DNA of 64,000 nt from NCBI RefSeq assembly GCF_000002425.4, contig NC_037258.1, forward strand, positions 771,719 through 835,718. Reading direction: 5' to 3'. Both the position numbers and the translations under genes were made by a program. The notes beneath the pieces were generated by a model. The model was given only the letters and a program-made list of their open reading frames with translations, did not search any database and was not told the DNA's origin. This DNA is from Physcomitrium patens. Taxonomy: Eukaryota > Streptophyta > Bryopsida > Funariales > Funariaceae. Shown here piece by piece: positions 1-12,390 of this stretch (position 1 is its first letter; each line of letters starts with the position of its first letter).

Positions 1-1034
1 AATAAATCATAGATTGGACCAAATGGTGGCTAACTCCCCTCTTTAAGGTCGATTAAATAGTCACATGGACGATGCTCTAAGAGAATATGTGCATTCTTTT
101 TTTCAAAAACATCTTGAAAATCTTGATATTGACTTGGAATGCTACTTGAAGTCTTCTTTTTATTAAAAATGGGTGTGGCATAAATAACAAAAGGCTATCT
201 TTTTTTTACAATATAAAAAAAAGCTTTTGTGCTTATGAGTATGGATTTGATTGCATTAATTTCATGGCTTTCCAAAAAACTCTTAATAATGCTATAAGAA
301 AAATCAATTTTACAAGAAATCCAATTTATTAGAGGATTATACTTTTCTAGCCATAATAAACCTAAAATGACCAAATTAAAGAAAAATATAATTATATTAA
401 AAATTAAGCAACTATTATCATCTTTTATTGCTATATCTATAAGAAGTGTTTTATGAGTAATATCTCTAGAAGATAATAGATGGTTGTCTATGACTTCTAG
501 ATGTATATGTTTAGTTTTTTATATTAATAATATTTAATGGCTTTTAACAAACTCTTCATCTAAGAAACAAGCTGAGGCTCTTAAATCTATTAAAGCAAAG
601 ATTTTATAATTATTGGATCCTAAATGCATATCTATTATAAAAGAAGGAGAAAATTTTGAGGATAGACTAGGACCTTTATTTGTATAAGATTTCAGTTGCA
701 TGGTCCCTATTATAGCTGAACAAATTTGTTTTCTAATATTTTTTTATTTTTAACAGTTGTACACCTTATTTTATAGTTGCATTGTTTCTTTAGATAATGC
801 TGAGTAGTATGCTTAGCTTTTCTATAATATAAACACAATCCTTCTTAGCAATGACAAGTCTTTTCTTATTGAATAAGAGATTTAAAATGTACCACATCAA
901 TTTGCATGTCTTCTATTTTCAAATGTTTAGATTGAAAAGTCATTGGTATTGTCATTGAATTGTAATAATGTGGAGGTTATCTTGCGCAATTCTCACATTG
1001 AAACTCAAAAAATCAATTATCACACTTTATAGCA
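1..1034. other. AT-rich decayed repeat DNA, unassigned
   Basis: No open frame of useful length and no recognisable protein domain was seen. Composition is very AT-rich, like the transposon remnants elsewhere in the window. It directly precedes a chromovirus LTR fragment and may be the internal remnant of that element, but no motif proves it. Confidence 0.4.
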
Positions 1035-1039
1035 AAGTC

Positions 1040-1262
1040 AACATGGTTTGGAGATCCTACAGGACATTGCCACGTAGTTCTTAGTTAAGAATATATATAG
1101 AGGCAAGAGTGAAGCATTCTTCACTCTTGTAAATACCTTTCTAATCCTTAGTCTTATTTCAAGACTTTCTAGTCTTCTTGTTTTTGGCAATAACTATTCT
1201 AATTCAATATAATATCATCTTTGAGTCACTTTTTAGTTTCTTTCAGTGACATAAGAGTATAT
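1040..1262 (+). repeat. Chromovirus LTR fragment (3' part)
   Basis: Same sequence family as 54950-55320 and 57850-58212 (+) and, reversed, 29590-29960 and 61380-61640. Shared landmarks in order are a 'ttcttagtta..atatatatagaggcaagagtgaag' type block, a T-rich block containing 'tagtcttatttcaagac', and a terminal 'gtgacataagagtatattga'. Only the 3' part of the LTR is present; the 5' part found near 54.4-54.9 kb was not seen here. Confidence 0.7.
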
Positions 1263-1827
1263 TGAGGATTTTTTTTAAAGATTAATGTCACTAATAGGAA
1301 TTCACAACATGTTTTATAGTTGATGGGAGAGTTCTATAAGATATTTTTTATGGCGTTTCACATTGATTTTTTCATTCTCAAATTTATGCACTTTATACTA
1401 TAATCATATAGGAATTGGGAAGGCAAAGATATCAGAGAAGGCTTAGTATGTGTTTAAGTTTTGTGTTTTAGGTAAGAGCAATATATTATGTATATATTCT
1501 AATAATTTTCAATCTGCATCTAGCTTGTGTGAGTATAGTACATCAAATTTTGGTGTTTTGAATATTGGTGTTTTGTCAAATTTATGAATTACACATTATC
1601 ATTGTGCTTTGCATTTAGAATTTCAGAAGAATTTTATTGTGGATTAGCTTGAAATGCTTTTGGAAGATTGTGATTGTAGACTAAAGTTTCTCTGTTATCC
1701 CACTACGGTCTTATAATGAGGAAGAAGCAATAGCATGGGCTTATAATCTTGTTGATTGAAAATATTGGGAATTAGGAACTATAATCAACTTTAAGATGCA
1801 TGCATATTTCTTTGAAGAGGCTGGAGT

Positions 1828-2220
1828 TGAAACCAACAAATATTTAATGTTTGGATTTGTAATGGACTAAAAGAGCATTGTATTAAGTGTGAGATTTTAA
1901 AATATCCTTGGAATCCATCTCAAGAATATTTTATGATGTGGTAAAAATATTGCAATGAAGTATTACAATGAATATTTTGGTGAATTATATTGCTAAAATG
2001 CTACAGTCAGTGGCAAAAAATCTAGACTTGGTTTTTGTAAGCAAATCAACAAATATTTTATAATATTAATGCTAGGATTTGTGATGGATTGAAAGAACAT
2101 TATATTAACCATAAGATTTTATAATATCCTCAGAAGCCACCCAAAGAATATTTTATAATGTGAAAATATTGCTGAAATGTTGCAGTGAGTAGCAGAAAAC
2201 CTAGACCTGGTTTCTGTAAG
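1828..2220 (+). repeat. Two-copy tandem duplication, about 200 bp unit
   Basis: Copy one runs about 1828-2040 and copy two about 2043-2220. Both contain in order 'aacaaatattt', 'ggatttgtaatgga' or its variant, 'aagaatattttat.atgtg', and 'cctagacctggtttctgtaag' or its variant. The copies differ by scattered substitutions and short gaps, so the duplication is old. No protein family was recognised in it. Confidence 0.65.
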
Positions 2221-3470
2221 CACATTATATATAATAACAAGCGGAATTGATATATAGTTTAGTGATTGTAGCTCATTTCCTGAGCTTTATTGAAGCAAGC
2301 AATCGAACTCAATTGAGAAAGCATGGTGCTCAAGCCACATTAGTAAAAAGATTCCATGTTTCTTTGACATATCCTATATTAACATAATCTATCTGTATAT
2401 TATTGGGTTATATGTGTGTGTATGAAACTGGATTGTCTGTAGGATTTTGTTTTAAATGTTGCATGAATGCAGAATGTAAATTTTGTTTTGTAATGCTTTT
2501 GATATTGATGTTGCATTGAATCAGTTGTTTTTATGATGTAGTGCTTTGTTTTTGTGTTTTTGTTTAATTTTTTGAGTTTGTTTCTTTGCTTGTTTGTTCT
2601 CTATTTTTTTTTTTTTTTTTTTTTTTTTTTGATTTGATGTTTGAAATTGTTGTTGGACTGATAAAATGTGGGCTGGACTGAAGTTGTGTGCATAAAATTG
2701 GATTTTTAAATTTAATTATTTTAAAAATATTTTTATTACTTATTGTTTTATTTTATTTAAAGATAATATTTTATTTTATTATTTCATTATTTTTTAAATT
2801 TTATTAATTATTATTTTTAGTTTTAGTAATTTATTTATTTATTTTATTAAGAATTTTTCAGAAACTAGAAATCACAGCAAGTCAGCCCAAATGATATTTG
2901 CATAGTACATGGAATCCTGCATACATCCAAAACCGTTGTTGTATCCAAAGCCGCTTTTACACTGCCTTTGATTTGTTGATTGGAGGGTCAAACATTCAAA
3001 TTTGGGTTTTGTCTTTATTACAATCAATGTGAAGTTTCATTGTGGATTAGATATTTTGGGCTGTCTTATTTCAATTACAACAAGAATTACAACAAGAATT
3101 GTTGTACAAAAATTAAATTGTAAGAATTTCATTTCTTACTCTTGTATGAAGTTTTTTATATTCAATTTTATATGTAAATAAATAAATATTTATTTATTTC
3201 TTTATGTATGTAAAATAAATAAATAATATATTTTTAATATGTAATTAAATTTTTATTATTTTACTTATTCATTTTGATTTACAAAATAAAACATTTTAGA
3301 AAAATTGAGATTAATGTTGTAACAAGTTGTAAAAATATGTATAATTGTAATTTTTAGGGATGCATAGATGTAGAATATTTTTGTTATAGCATTGTGGCAT
3401 TATAAATTGCCTAATTAAGATGTACATGCTTATTTTTATTATATAAGTACAATGAAATTTTGCTAAAATA
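2221..3470. other. AT-rich DNA with a 27-base poly-T tract
   Basis: No gene seen. A run of 27 T occupies 2604-2630, followed by TTTTATT-rich sequence to about 2850. A less AT-rich patch at 2860-3060 has no recognisable coding content. The Helitron coding remnant starts at about 3.5 kb. Confidence 0.4.
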
Positions 3471-3599
3471 ATTGAATAATAAGATTTTATTGAAATTTTA
3501 TGGAGGTACAATTTTGACACTTACAAGCTTACTCCAATTGTCTAGTAGAATTTGTGCCATTTTCAATGGTTTAGTTTTAACAATAAATCAGAGAACAAT

Positions 3600-5456
3600 T
3601 GTTCAACGACAACATAGGAAATGTAAGAAAGCACAAAGAGAAGCTGAAATAGTTATAAGTAATGAAGCCACACATAATCTAGGGAGGATGAATATTTTGT
3701 ATCCTCATTGTAATATATTATATTGATTCAATGAACATTTAGCTCACTTGCCAAGGAAATTATTATTATTTAGACAATGTTGTTATCAAGGAAAAGTTTC
3801 TCTATTATCTCTACTTTCTCCACCTTTGCTTTTGAGATGCTTTTTTGAAGACTAAGATGCAAGAACAAGGGAGTTCTAAGAAAATATCCATTAGTACAAT
3901 GCTGCACATGTGTTTATGTGCTGAGGTGCAAATATTGATCAATTTGTGCTTCAAAAAAATGCTCCATACATTTTTAGAATAAATAGAGAATTGCACCATT
4001 TAGGAGGAGCATTATTACCAAAAGAAGGTATTGAGCCAACTTATGTACAACTCTATATTCACAATGCATCATTTATACAAGATAGAAGAATGAGTCATAA
4101 TTGTAGATTATTGACCCAAATTATGTGAAAAATTGGAGAAGTTTTTATGAAGAATAATCCATTTATTAGATTATATAGACAAGCATATGAAATATTTTCT
4201 TAAGCACAGAATGAAGGAGTAGTGGAAGTAGATCTTGCTATTTCTTTGCACTTCATGAATGAGAGCAATAGACATTGATATAATCTTTCCATCACTTTTG
4301 AAAAATTTTCATGGAGGAAAGCTATTACAAGAATTTATGATTGATGAATAGGCAACAACTAAGCAATCATGTTTGTGATATCTATGTTATAATTAAGAAA
4401 ATCTATATACTAATTTATACTAGTAAATGCTATTATAATTCATCAAAGTATTGGATATGAAGAAAGACAATATAAATTAAATAATTTAGAATGTAGGATC
4501 TTACTTCTATCATCACATATTAAAAGGTATAAGATATATCACAAAAATACTTTAAGATTCTATGGAAATTACAAGGTTTTATCAATATCTTAATATTTTT
4601 ATGACAGTGACAACAAATCCAAGATGGTCCAAAATCTAGAATGAATTGCTTCAAGTACAATGAGTAAGTAACTAGCAAGATTTGGTTGCCCATATATTTG
4701 AGCTCAAGAGACGTGTAATTATGGAAGATATAAAGAAAGGAGTTGTCTTTGGTCATGTTCTTGCACATATTTATATCATTGAGTTTCAAAAGAGAGGTCT
4801 ACTTCATATTCTCATTTTGATTTTTTTAGATAGAAAAAACAAGATTAGATATACTAGAGATATGGATTATATGGTTTTTACAAAGTTTCAAGATAAAGAC
4901 AATAATTGAGAGCTATTTGAAGTTATTTTATAATGCATAGTACATAATCTATGTGGAATGCAAAACCCTCAAGTGCCTTGCATGGAAGATGGTTGTTGTA
5001 TAAAGAGGTATCTAAAGGTATTTGTAGAAGAAACAACAATGGATGCTAATAGATATCTTTAATATCAATGAAGAAATGATAGAAGAATATTTGAAATTCA
5101 AAAAATAGTTGTTAATAACAAGGATATTATTCCATTTTGTCCAAAACTACCTAAAAAGTAAAATTTTCATATTAATGTTGAGGTATGTGAATCTATTTGT
5201 GTTGTCAATTATATCTACAAATATATCTATAAATGCCATGATTGCATTACAATATAATTTAAAAACCAATAAGATAATATCAAATAATATTTGAATACAA
5301 GATACATTAGAACTCTATATGTTGCTTGGAAACTTTTTGGCATGCAAATCCATGAAGAAATACCAAATGTATTTTGTTTGGCCGATCATCTTCTAAAATT
5401 GTATTAAGTGGTATATGATCCAAATGACAAGACAACAACAATTTTAGAACGTTATT
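3600..5456 (+). pseudogene. Helitron N-terminal and Rep region, degenerate
   Basis: In an intact Helitron this region encodes the rolling-circle endonuclease that nicks DNA for transposition. Visible landmarks are a HNLGRMN-type N-terminal block at about 3670-3720 and a stretch at 3950-4120 reading KNAPYIFRINRELHHLGGAL and onward. The Rep-associated FMTVTTNPRW block follows at about 4595-4635, and a FELKRRVIMEDIKKGVVFGH block at 4697-4756. The HUH catalytic motif (expected H-x-H) reads H-I-L near 4800, so one metal-binding histidine is lost. The similarity then runs through an E-V-x-E-S-I and Y-K-Y-I-Y-K-x-H-D block near 5180-5240 and a NDKTTTILER block at about 5424-5453. That last block is where the insertion interrupts it. 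Frameshifts and stops occur throughout. Confidence 0.85.
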
Positions 5457-5462
5457 GTATTA

Positions 5463-6760
5463 TGTGTTGTTTTGCTCAAGAATGCTCTGGGCACTTAGCT
5501 GTGGAAGGTGAGATTATGTTTCACAAGTTGCCGAGAAACTCTAATAGGTTTCATCCATGCGAGAAGAATATAATCTGAGTTTCAATTCAAAAGTGCTTAA
5601 AAAAATCTTTTTAGTAGTCTTAACCATATACAAATCCCAATTACCTTGTTACTTTCATATTTAAGGAATTTAGATTTTTCTTGTAAATCCCAATCCTAAT
5701 TAGTGAGTTTTAACAAGCTGTAACTTCCAATCCGACTATCCACTTAATGTAGAATTTTGTATGCAATTGTCAATGCAAGTCTTCTAAATTCTCAAGAATT
5801 TATAGCCCAATCCAACTTACAAATTTTGAGAAAATCTCCAAAAATTGCACCAATGTCACTCAGCCGCCAACTTGAAAAGTAAAGCAGAAATCCCAGCAAT
5901 GATTTCTCCTTTTCCAACTTTTAACTATGTCTCAAAATTGGTGTGTAACTTGACCTTTAAGTCTTCCAATACTATGCCAATTTTTACCTTAATCCAACAA
6001 GTAGATCTTCAGATATCAAAGAAATCCTACCCAACCTCAAACTGACACCTTCTGAAATCCTCTTGTGCTAAAAACTAGATATCTCTAAACCACGCTGTTA
6101 GATTATCACAAAATTTTGTATACACTTAGCACACCCAATAATCCAAACAATATCAAATTTTTAACCATAGATGTCATGCCAATTGCACGAACTAGCCAAA
6201 ATTGCTAGCCCTAATTATATTATATAAAACCCAAATCAGTGATACAAACCCTGACTTTGAACAACAATGGCTAACTCCTCCAAAACCCTTTCAAAACAAT
6301 TCTTACGTCTTTGGAAAGAACTTCAAGCTAGCTCTCAAACTCTAACCTCCGATCTTCAAATGAAACCCTATTTTGCCCTAGGCCGTCATTTTAGTAGCCA
6401 AAGATCTGATTTCGACCCTGTCTCACAAACGGTCGACCCCCGAGTATCAATCTATCCTATCCTAAGGATTTTTTAGCCCAATCCTACTTTCAACTTAACC
6501 TTAGTACCAACTATACTAATTATTTACCTCTTCTAACTTGATTTCATCAATTTATGGTCTTTCTAAGGTAGTAGAAGAGTCTCTACAACCTAGAAGGTAA
6601 AATTACTAACTAACCTTCAACCTACTAATTATTAAGATAAGAAAATAACCTAAGAGGCTTTTATAAAAGCCATGTTTAGATAACTCAAATTATAATTAAA
6701 CTAAGATAATTAGATATTAATTAGAAATTTAATTTTGATTATAATTTCACTATATAGTCG
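5463..6760. mobile_element. 1.3 kb insertion inside the Helitron, possible solo LTR
   Basis: The Helitron frame stops at LER (about 5453) and resumes at RQRAKKQKTTLTSFFE (from 6771). The intervening DNA is less AT-rich and has no Helitron similarity. TATTA flanks it on both sides (5458-5462 and 6761-6765; GTATTA if one more base is counted), a candidate target-site duplication. The insert begins TGTGTTG, as an LTR would, but ends TCG rather than CA. A 69-codon frame at 6267-6476 starts with ATG but matches nothing known to me. Blocks inside resemble the insert at 29960-31335. Confidence 0.55.
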
Positions 6761-6770
6761 TATTACATCA

Positions 6771-8845
6771 CGACAACGTGCTAAAAAACAAAAGACAACA
6801 TTAACTTCATTTTTTGAGACATGTGTAGTAATTATAATTGCAAGATAATACACATATCAAGAGTTTTCACATTATTTTATTTGGCATAAGATAAGAAGGA
6901 CGTAGATATTAAAAAAACATAGATTTTCTATTGAAAGATTATATTTTAAAAAACTTGTAATGAGAGAAAAATATTATTTGAAGCTTTTGTTAATCTACAT
7001 TAAGGATCTATAATTATTTGAGTATTTAAAGACTATTCATAGAATTTTCCATCTAATACTTAAAAATACATGTATAGCTTTAATATTACTTGAAGATGAT
7101 AGAAAGTAGCAACAATATTTAAAAGAGACATTAAGAATACAAATTAGGTCTCAATTGAAGGCATTGTTTGTTATTTTGTAATTATACAAAAATCTATTAA
7201 ATCTATTAAATCTATGAAAAAGATTTTGGAAAAGCATCTTGGATGATTTCAATGCTTGTTTGCAAAGAAAACATGGAATGGGCAATCCAAAAAAAAAAAA
7301 AATTACGAATTTTGGATTTTTTTTGCTGGATAAGATTTTATAAGACTTCAATAGAATGCTTATATAGTTTTTTTCAATGCTATTACCAAGAAACAATTGA
7401 AATGCAATAGTTAATGGAAATCGATTTATTTTTAGAGAAAGAACATGAAATGTTCAATAATTAGAAGCAAATTTAGAGTAGTATATTTCATAATTAAATC
7501 TTGAATAAAAAAAGGCATATGTTGATATTGTAGCTTCTATAATAGAAGAACATGGATTCATGTTTCTTCTAAATGCACATGCAAAAACTAATAAGACATT
7601 TGTCTATAATACTTTAGCAACCAAAGTTTGATTGATGCAAAAGATTGTCATATGTGTTGCATCATCAAGAATTGCTATATTGCTACTTAAGGGAAGAAGA
7701 ACCACCCATTATATATTTTTTCAATTACTAAGAATTCTGATCATGCTAAATTTATTCTCCAAAATTTACTTAATATTTGGAATGAACTTTCAATATAACA
7801 TCATTATTATATAGAAGTAGTTGATTGCTCCTTTAGAGACATTTGAGATATTGATTGCCCATTTGGAGGAACTATAATAGTTTTTGGTGGAGATTTTTGC
7901 CAAATATTGCCAACGATTGTAAAAAGAACTCAAGAAAAAATTGTAGCAACATCTTTTTAACAATCAATACTCTGGCCTCAAATAAAAATCCATACATTAA
8001 AAGAAAATATAAGGTTGAATTTAAGAGCACTTTAATCAGATATTAAGTTTGCTAATTGACTTCTTTATATATAGAATGCACACACACATTGTATATATAG
8101 ATGGTTGTGCATTTAAAATCTTAATGGTTATATTATTATTGACTAATATTTCTATTTGCCACTTGCTAGATTGAAAATAGTACAAACTTATTGCCTAATA
8201 ATATAGTTAAGCTTTCTAATCACATGATTGTTAATCAACAATTAATGTCCTTTGTGGATGTTGTTTATCCAAGACTAGCAAAAGACAATATAGAAAATAA
8301 TGCCTTCTTTGGAAATAGAATCATTTTATCTATATGCAATGATGATACAAAAGATATTAATGAGAAGATTATGGCCATATTTTTCAAACAAGAACAAGAA
8401 TATTTAAATGTTGATCAAGTTGTTGTTGAAGATGGTATCGATAAAAATAATATTTATCTAGTCAAATTCATTAAGTCGCTTAATCCATCTAGAATGTCCA
8501 CATCAATGTTTTGTCTTAATATTAATCACATGAAAATTACACAACTAAGAGATCGAGTTCTTGAAGCAAAAATTCTTAAAAGAAAATTTGTTGGAAACTT
8601 GGTGTTTATTCCATAGATTACATTAACTTCTACAACAAAAGAACTTCTATTTATTCTAAAGAAAAAGTAATTTCTAATCCGTCTTGCATTTGCAATAACA
8701 ATAGACAAATCCCAAGGACAATCAGTGAAACATGTTAGTTTGGATCTACAACATCCTATTTTTTTTCCATGGTCAACTTTATGTAGCATTCTCTTGATGC
8801 ACTTCCTCTCATTCTATCAAGATTCTTCTTCCTAGAAATAACAAT
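6771..8845 (+). pseudogene. Helitron Pif1-type helicase region, degenerate
   Basis: This is the SF1B helicase domain that unwinds DNA during Helitron rolling-circle transposition. In order are the linker KTTLTSFFE (about 6793), a helicase N-terminal block at 6930-7260, the Walker-A-region counterpart near 7640-7700, and an FGG-x-VVFGGDF-x-Q-type block near 7860-7910. The last 650 bases are best kept. An uninterrupted 141-codon frame at 8191-8616 covers the L-S-N-H to VFIP part. It is followed, after frame slips, by the hallmark C-terminal motif [12 protein letters not shown] near 8695-8735 and a final YVALSRC-like block near 8780. Several stops upstream make the whole inactive. Confidence 0.85.
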
Positions 8846-8928
8846 TTAAATTCTATACTGAATATTTTTTTTTTCAAAAGATTTAATTAGATAAATATTA
8901 GTAATTTATTTTTTATATTTTAATTAAT

Positions 8929-10990
8929 TTATTTATTAACTTTAGTACATCTTTTAATGAGAGCCACCACTTGGTGGCTGTCATTGACCAGGCATGCACC
9001 CCTCTTGGTTTTCATCAAAAAGCTTAACGTTGTCTGGAGTTCACATGCCAAGTTTTCATTAGCTGTTAACTCTCTCTTCGAGTATAACTGCTGAAGTTCA
9101 ACAGAAATGTGAACCAGTGTTGTTGAATCCATGTTGTTGTCACGGATCGCATGCAACATCGGCGTCTCATTAACGGAATGCTGGCTGTGATGAACCGCAA
9201 AAGCTCCAGTTTTGGGAGACAAATTCCCAAGAGGAATCTTCTAATGAAGTCTTTGATTTAACGCTCGCGCTTGCACTCAGAGCCTCACCAACCCAAGAAA
9301 TGTGGCACGACAGTGAGGGATGTGGGGCATACTTGGCTCATAGCTCGAAGCACGCATAAGCTTTTTGATGTGCAGGATGGACGTTGATCGAAACTTCTTG
9401 AAGCTTCTTTTGTGTAAAATGAGGTATTGAAGTTGACTGAGGCACTTGCATGGACGAAGACAGAGCCAGTGCACCATTCGCAAGCAGTGCGCCATTCACT
9501 TTTGGGAAGGTGGGTATAGCAGCTTTTTGAAGTAACTCACACCGTAGACTTCCTCGGAATGCATCGTCTCCTTGGGTCATTCATCGGTGCCAGGGAATTT
9601 TATTGCCTTTGGGATGCACCCGCATGTCCTTTGAGCTATTTTGTGCACATCATCATTCGAGTATGGTATATAAAACAGGCCATCCTGCGCTATCTTTTTG
9701 TGCCTTGTGAATTTTGTGCTCCAGTCGGATAGTGTAGCACCTTCGAGACTTGGTCCTCCGAAAGTTATTCATGGAGTGATGCTCGCGAGTGTAACTCACA
9801 GATTGTGTACGGGGATCCTGAGGGTCTAGTGTTTGCTAGAATGATTCTGGATTCGAGAAGTCTCCACATTAGGTGTACCGTGAGCTTTTTGAATGTTGCG
9901 CAATTCCAACGTTGAAAAATTCTTGAAGATATTGAGGGTTGTTCATGGACTCCCATTTATACTTGCTGGTAAGATGGTTTACATATTGGATATCGATTAG
10001 CTTCTTGGTCTGGTTCGCGCATTACGTAGTAGTCCTGCCGTGTGTTACTTTAATGTTTGGTGTGCCGCTAAAGCTTTCAAGGATCGTAAATCAATGAGAA
10101 TCATAAATCGTATCAAAAGACTACATTGTACTTGATTGCTGGTGATATCGAAGCGGCAGGAAGATGATTACCTGCAGCAAAAGAGCGGCGACGTTCATAA
10201 TTTTCAAGCTCAAGCGTGTTGCGTGGTGCGGACCAGGTTTACAGAGATCGACAGGATGTAGTGACCATGATGTTTTCACTTTGTCAATTTGTGAATTTTC
10301 GTTGATCTGTGGTTTTGTTTTTGACATTCAAAGATGTGTGCTGATCTGGACTAGGGCTATGTAACAATTGCGATTCCGTCAATTTTTAAGCTCAAGTGTG
10401 TTTAAACATGCATTCAACATAACTTCTCCATTGTTAGTTTGCTCCTTTTCATTCCTCTCATTATTATTGGATTACTCATTGGTGTGTGCATTGGGTTTAA
10501 ATTCAATGAGATAAACAAACTTTCATGAAATCTTCAATAAGGGCCTTAACGAAAGTTCCTAAGCGAAGTCGAGGGAAAAAAAGTCGAGAACTTTGAGACA
10601 TCCACAGATGTTCCATGATTCTTGAGTAAGGATAAGATTGATTTCGTAATTTGCATGTGAATGAGGTTGCTGTTAAACAACCCTTGAAACTAGAACGCCT
10701 CTGCGTGAGTTGGCCGTCAAGGTAATCACAAATGGTCGTTACAGTTGAGGACAGTGCCTTCCAGTGGTGATTTTGATGTATTTTGTGGATAATTAGAAGT
10801 TCATTTTTTGACTTCTTGCATGACACAACAGTGTCTGGACTGAAGTCCCTATTTTCTTCTCTACTCCACTCTACTGCCGTATATTGTAATTGTCTGTTAC
10901 GCTTTTTTGCTTCATCAACTCTCTTAACCTGGAACCAATTCTTTCCTCCAACGTCTACAGTCAAATGTAGTCAAATGTATTCATCATGAA
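8929..10990. other. GC-balanced low-copy island, no recognised gene
   Basis: Composition changes sharply from the AT-rich Helitron to genic values, and the region has no obvious transposon motif. Minus-strand open frames exist at 8929-9222 (97 codons), 9338-9580 and 10503-10964 (153 codons). None shows a domain I can name, and their codons and junctions do not form a clear exon chain. It could be a diverged single-copy gene, a pseudogene or regulatory DNA for the PDI gene 2.3 kb downstream. Confidence 0.35.
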
Positions 10991-12380
10991 AGTAAAAATG
11001 TAATTACCAATCATCAAATGTAGTCATATATATTTATCATGATAATAGTTTTTAATAGTTTTTATCTTGATAATTAGCTTGATAAAAGTTTTTAATAGTT
11101 TTTATATAATTTCTGAAAATTTCTGAATTACTTTGAAGTATGTAATTACTATTATGTATAACAATATTCAAAATAGCAGTATGTGCCCTGCTGTTAAGTA
11201 ATGATTGTTCCAAATAGAAGGGAGGATCTTTTTTAATTGCAACTTCTTGAGTGGATTACAATTGAAGGAAAATCAATCTTTAGAGGAAAGTTAAATAGGG
11301 TCTACTGAGACAAAGAGATTCGTGTTGAAAGATTATGTTTTATTTTATTTTGGTAGTGTTGGGTTTTATTTTATTTTGGTAATTATCTAACAGATAGTTA
11401 CAATTCTAGCAGATAACATTTTCTTTTTAAAATTAGTTACAACTTTATTCTAAAGAACACAAGGTGGGTGAAGAATGTGGTCAATGGTGAAAAATTGGAT
11501 AGTGTTGTGTTTGAGCTCACATGGAACCAGCTATAGTACATTTTATATCATATCATTTTATATACAAAATTATTGAACAATGTAATTTTATTAGAATTTT
11601 CCAAGTATTGTCAACTACTACAAAAACTATCTGAGACAATGACATGGGTTCATCTAGTACATGTATAATTTAAAAGATTCAAACTTACAAAAGAATTGAA
11701 AACAAATAAGGCTTAATTGAATAGATTAAAATAATTTCCATTACTTTATTTTTGTGTGTATATTTATACATATATGTATGTGTATTGATATTTATAAAGA
11801 TAAATTTTATGAATGATAAAGAATATAAAAATATAATTTCACAATTATATTTTTGAAGTCAATCAATTTAATGAAAGTTCAACATATTATAAATTAAAAA
11901 CACCTAAGAAGATTTATAATTTGAAAAATGATTAACGAATTTTGGTTAAATTATTGAATTAGGCTTTGATTGAGCTTCCTAAAGGTTATAAACTATTCAA
12001 ATTTCTAATAATGTATAAAAATTCTATTTTTTAAAAAAATCCCACTTATTAGTATATGTTTGTTATTTAAATTAATGACATCATCATAATAGCACTTAGA
12101 GTAATAATTTGGTTTCACATTAAATTTTTAAAAATTCTACATTGATTTTTTTAAAAAAATTACAGTTCTTATTATGATTCTTTGTAGACTTTATTATAAT
12201 TTTCATTTATATAAAAAAATAATTGCTACTTGTTTAGGAAATTGTCATAGGAGTTATAACTCACAGAAGTAAAGCTTGATTTTCCAAATAATATGTTAAA
12301 AAATAGAAAAATTTACTTCAACAAAACTACCTCCAACTCAGCATATCATAAATAAATACTATCTCACATTATTCACACAA
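10991..12380. other. AT-rich intergenic DNA
   Basis: No gene or recognisable transposon domain was seen. A short imperfect duplication of a 'gataatagtttttaatagtttttat' type unit lies at 11041-11105. Composition rises to genic values at about 12380. Confidence 0.4.
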
Positions 12381-12390
12381 TTGAGCTTTG

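Larger units (their letters stand above)
3472..8860 (+). mobile_element. Decayed autonomous Helitron with nested insertion
   Basis: The + strand, read across frames, gives the collinear order of a plant Helitron replicase: N-terminal cysteine-bearing region, central Rep (HUH-type) region, then a Pif1-type helicase ending near 8840. Many stops and frameshifts make it non-functional. The coding remnant totals about 4 kb once the insertion at 5463-6760 is removed. The 5'-TC end and the 3' hairpin with CTRR terminus were not located, so outer limits are those of the coding remnant only. Confidence 0.85.

Noticed and set aside
10503-10964. 153-codon minus frame as a real gene
   Set aside because: No recognisable domain, no signal or splice context; left as unassigned within the low-copy island.
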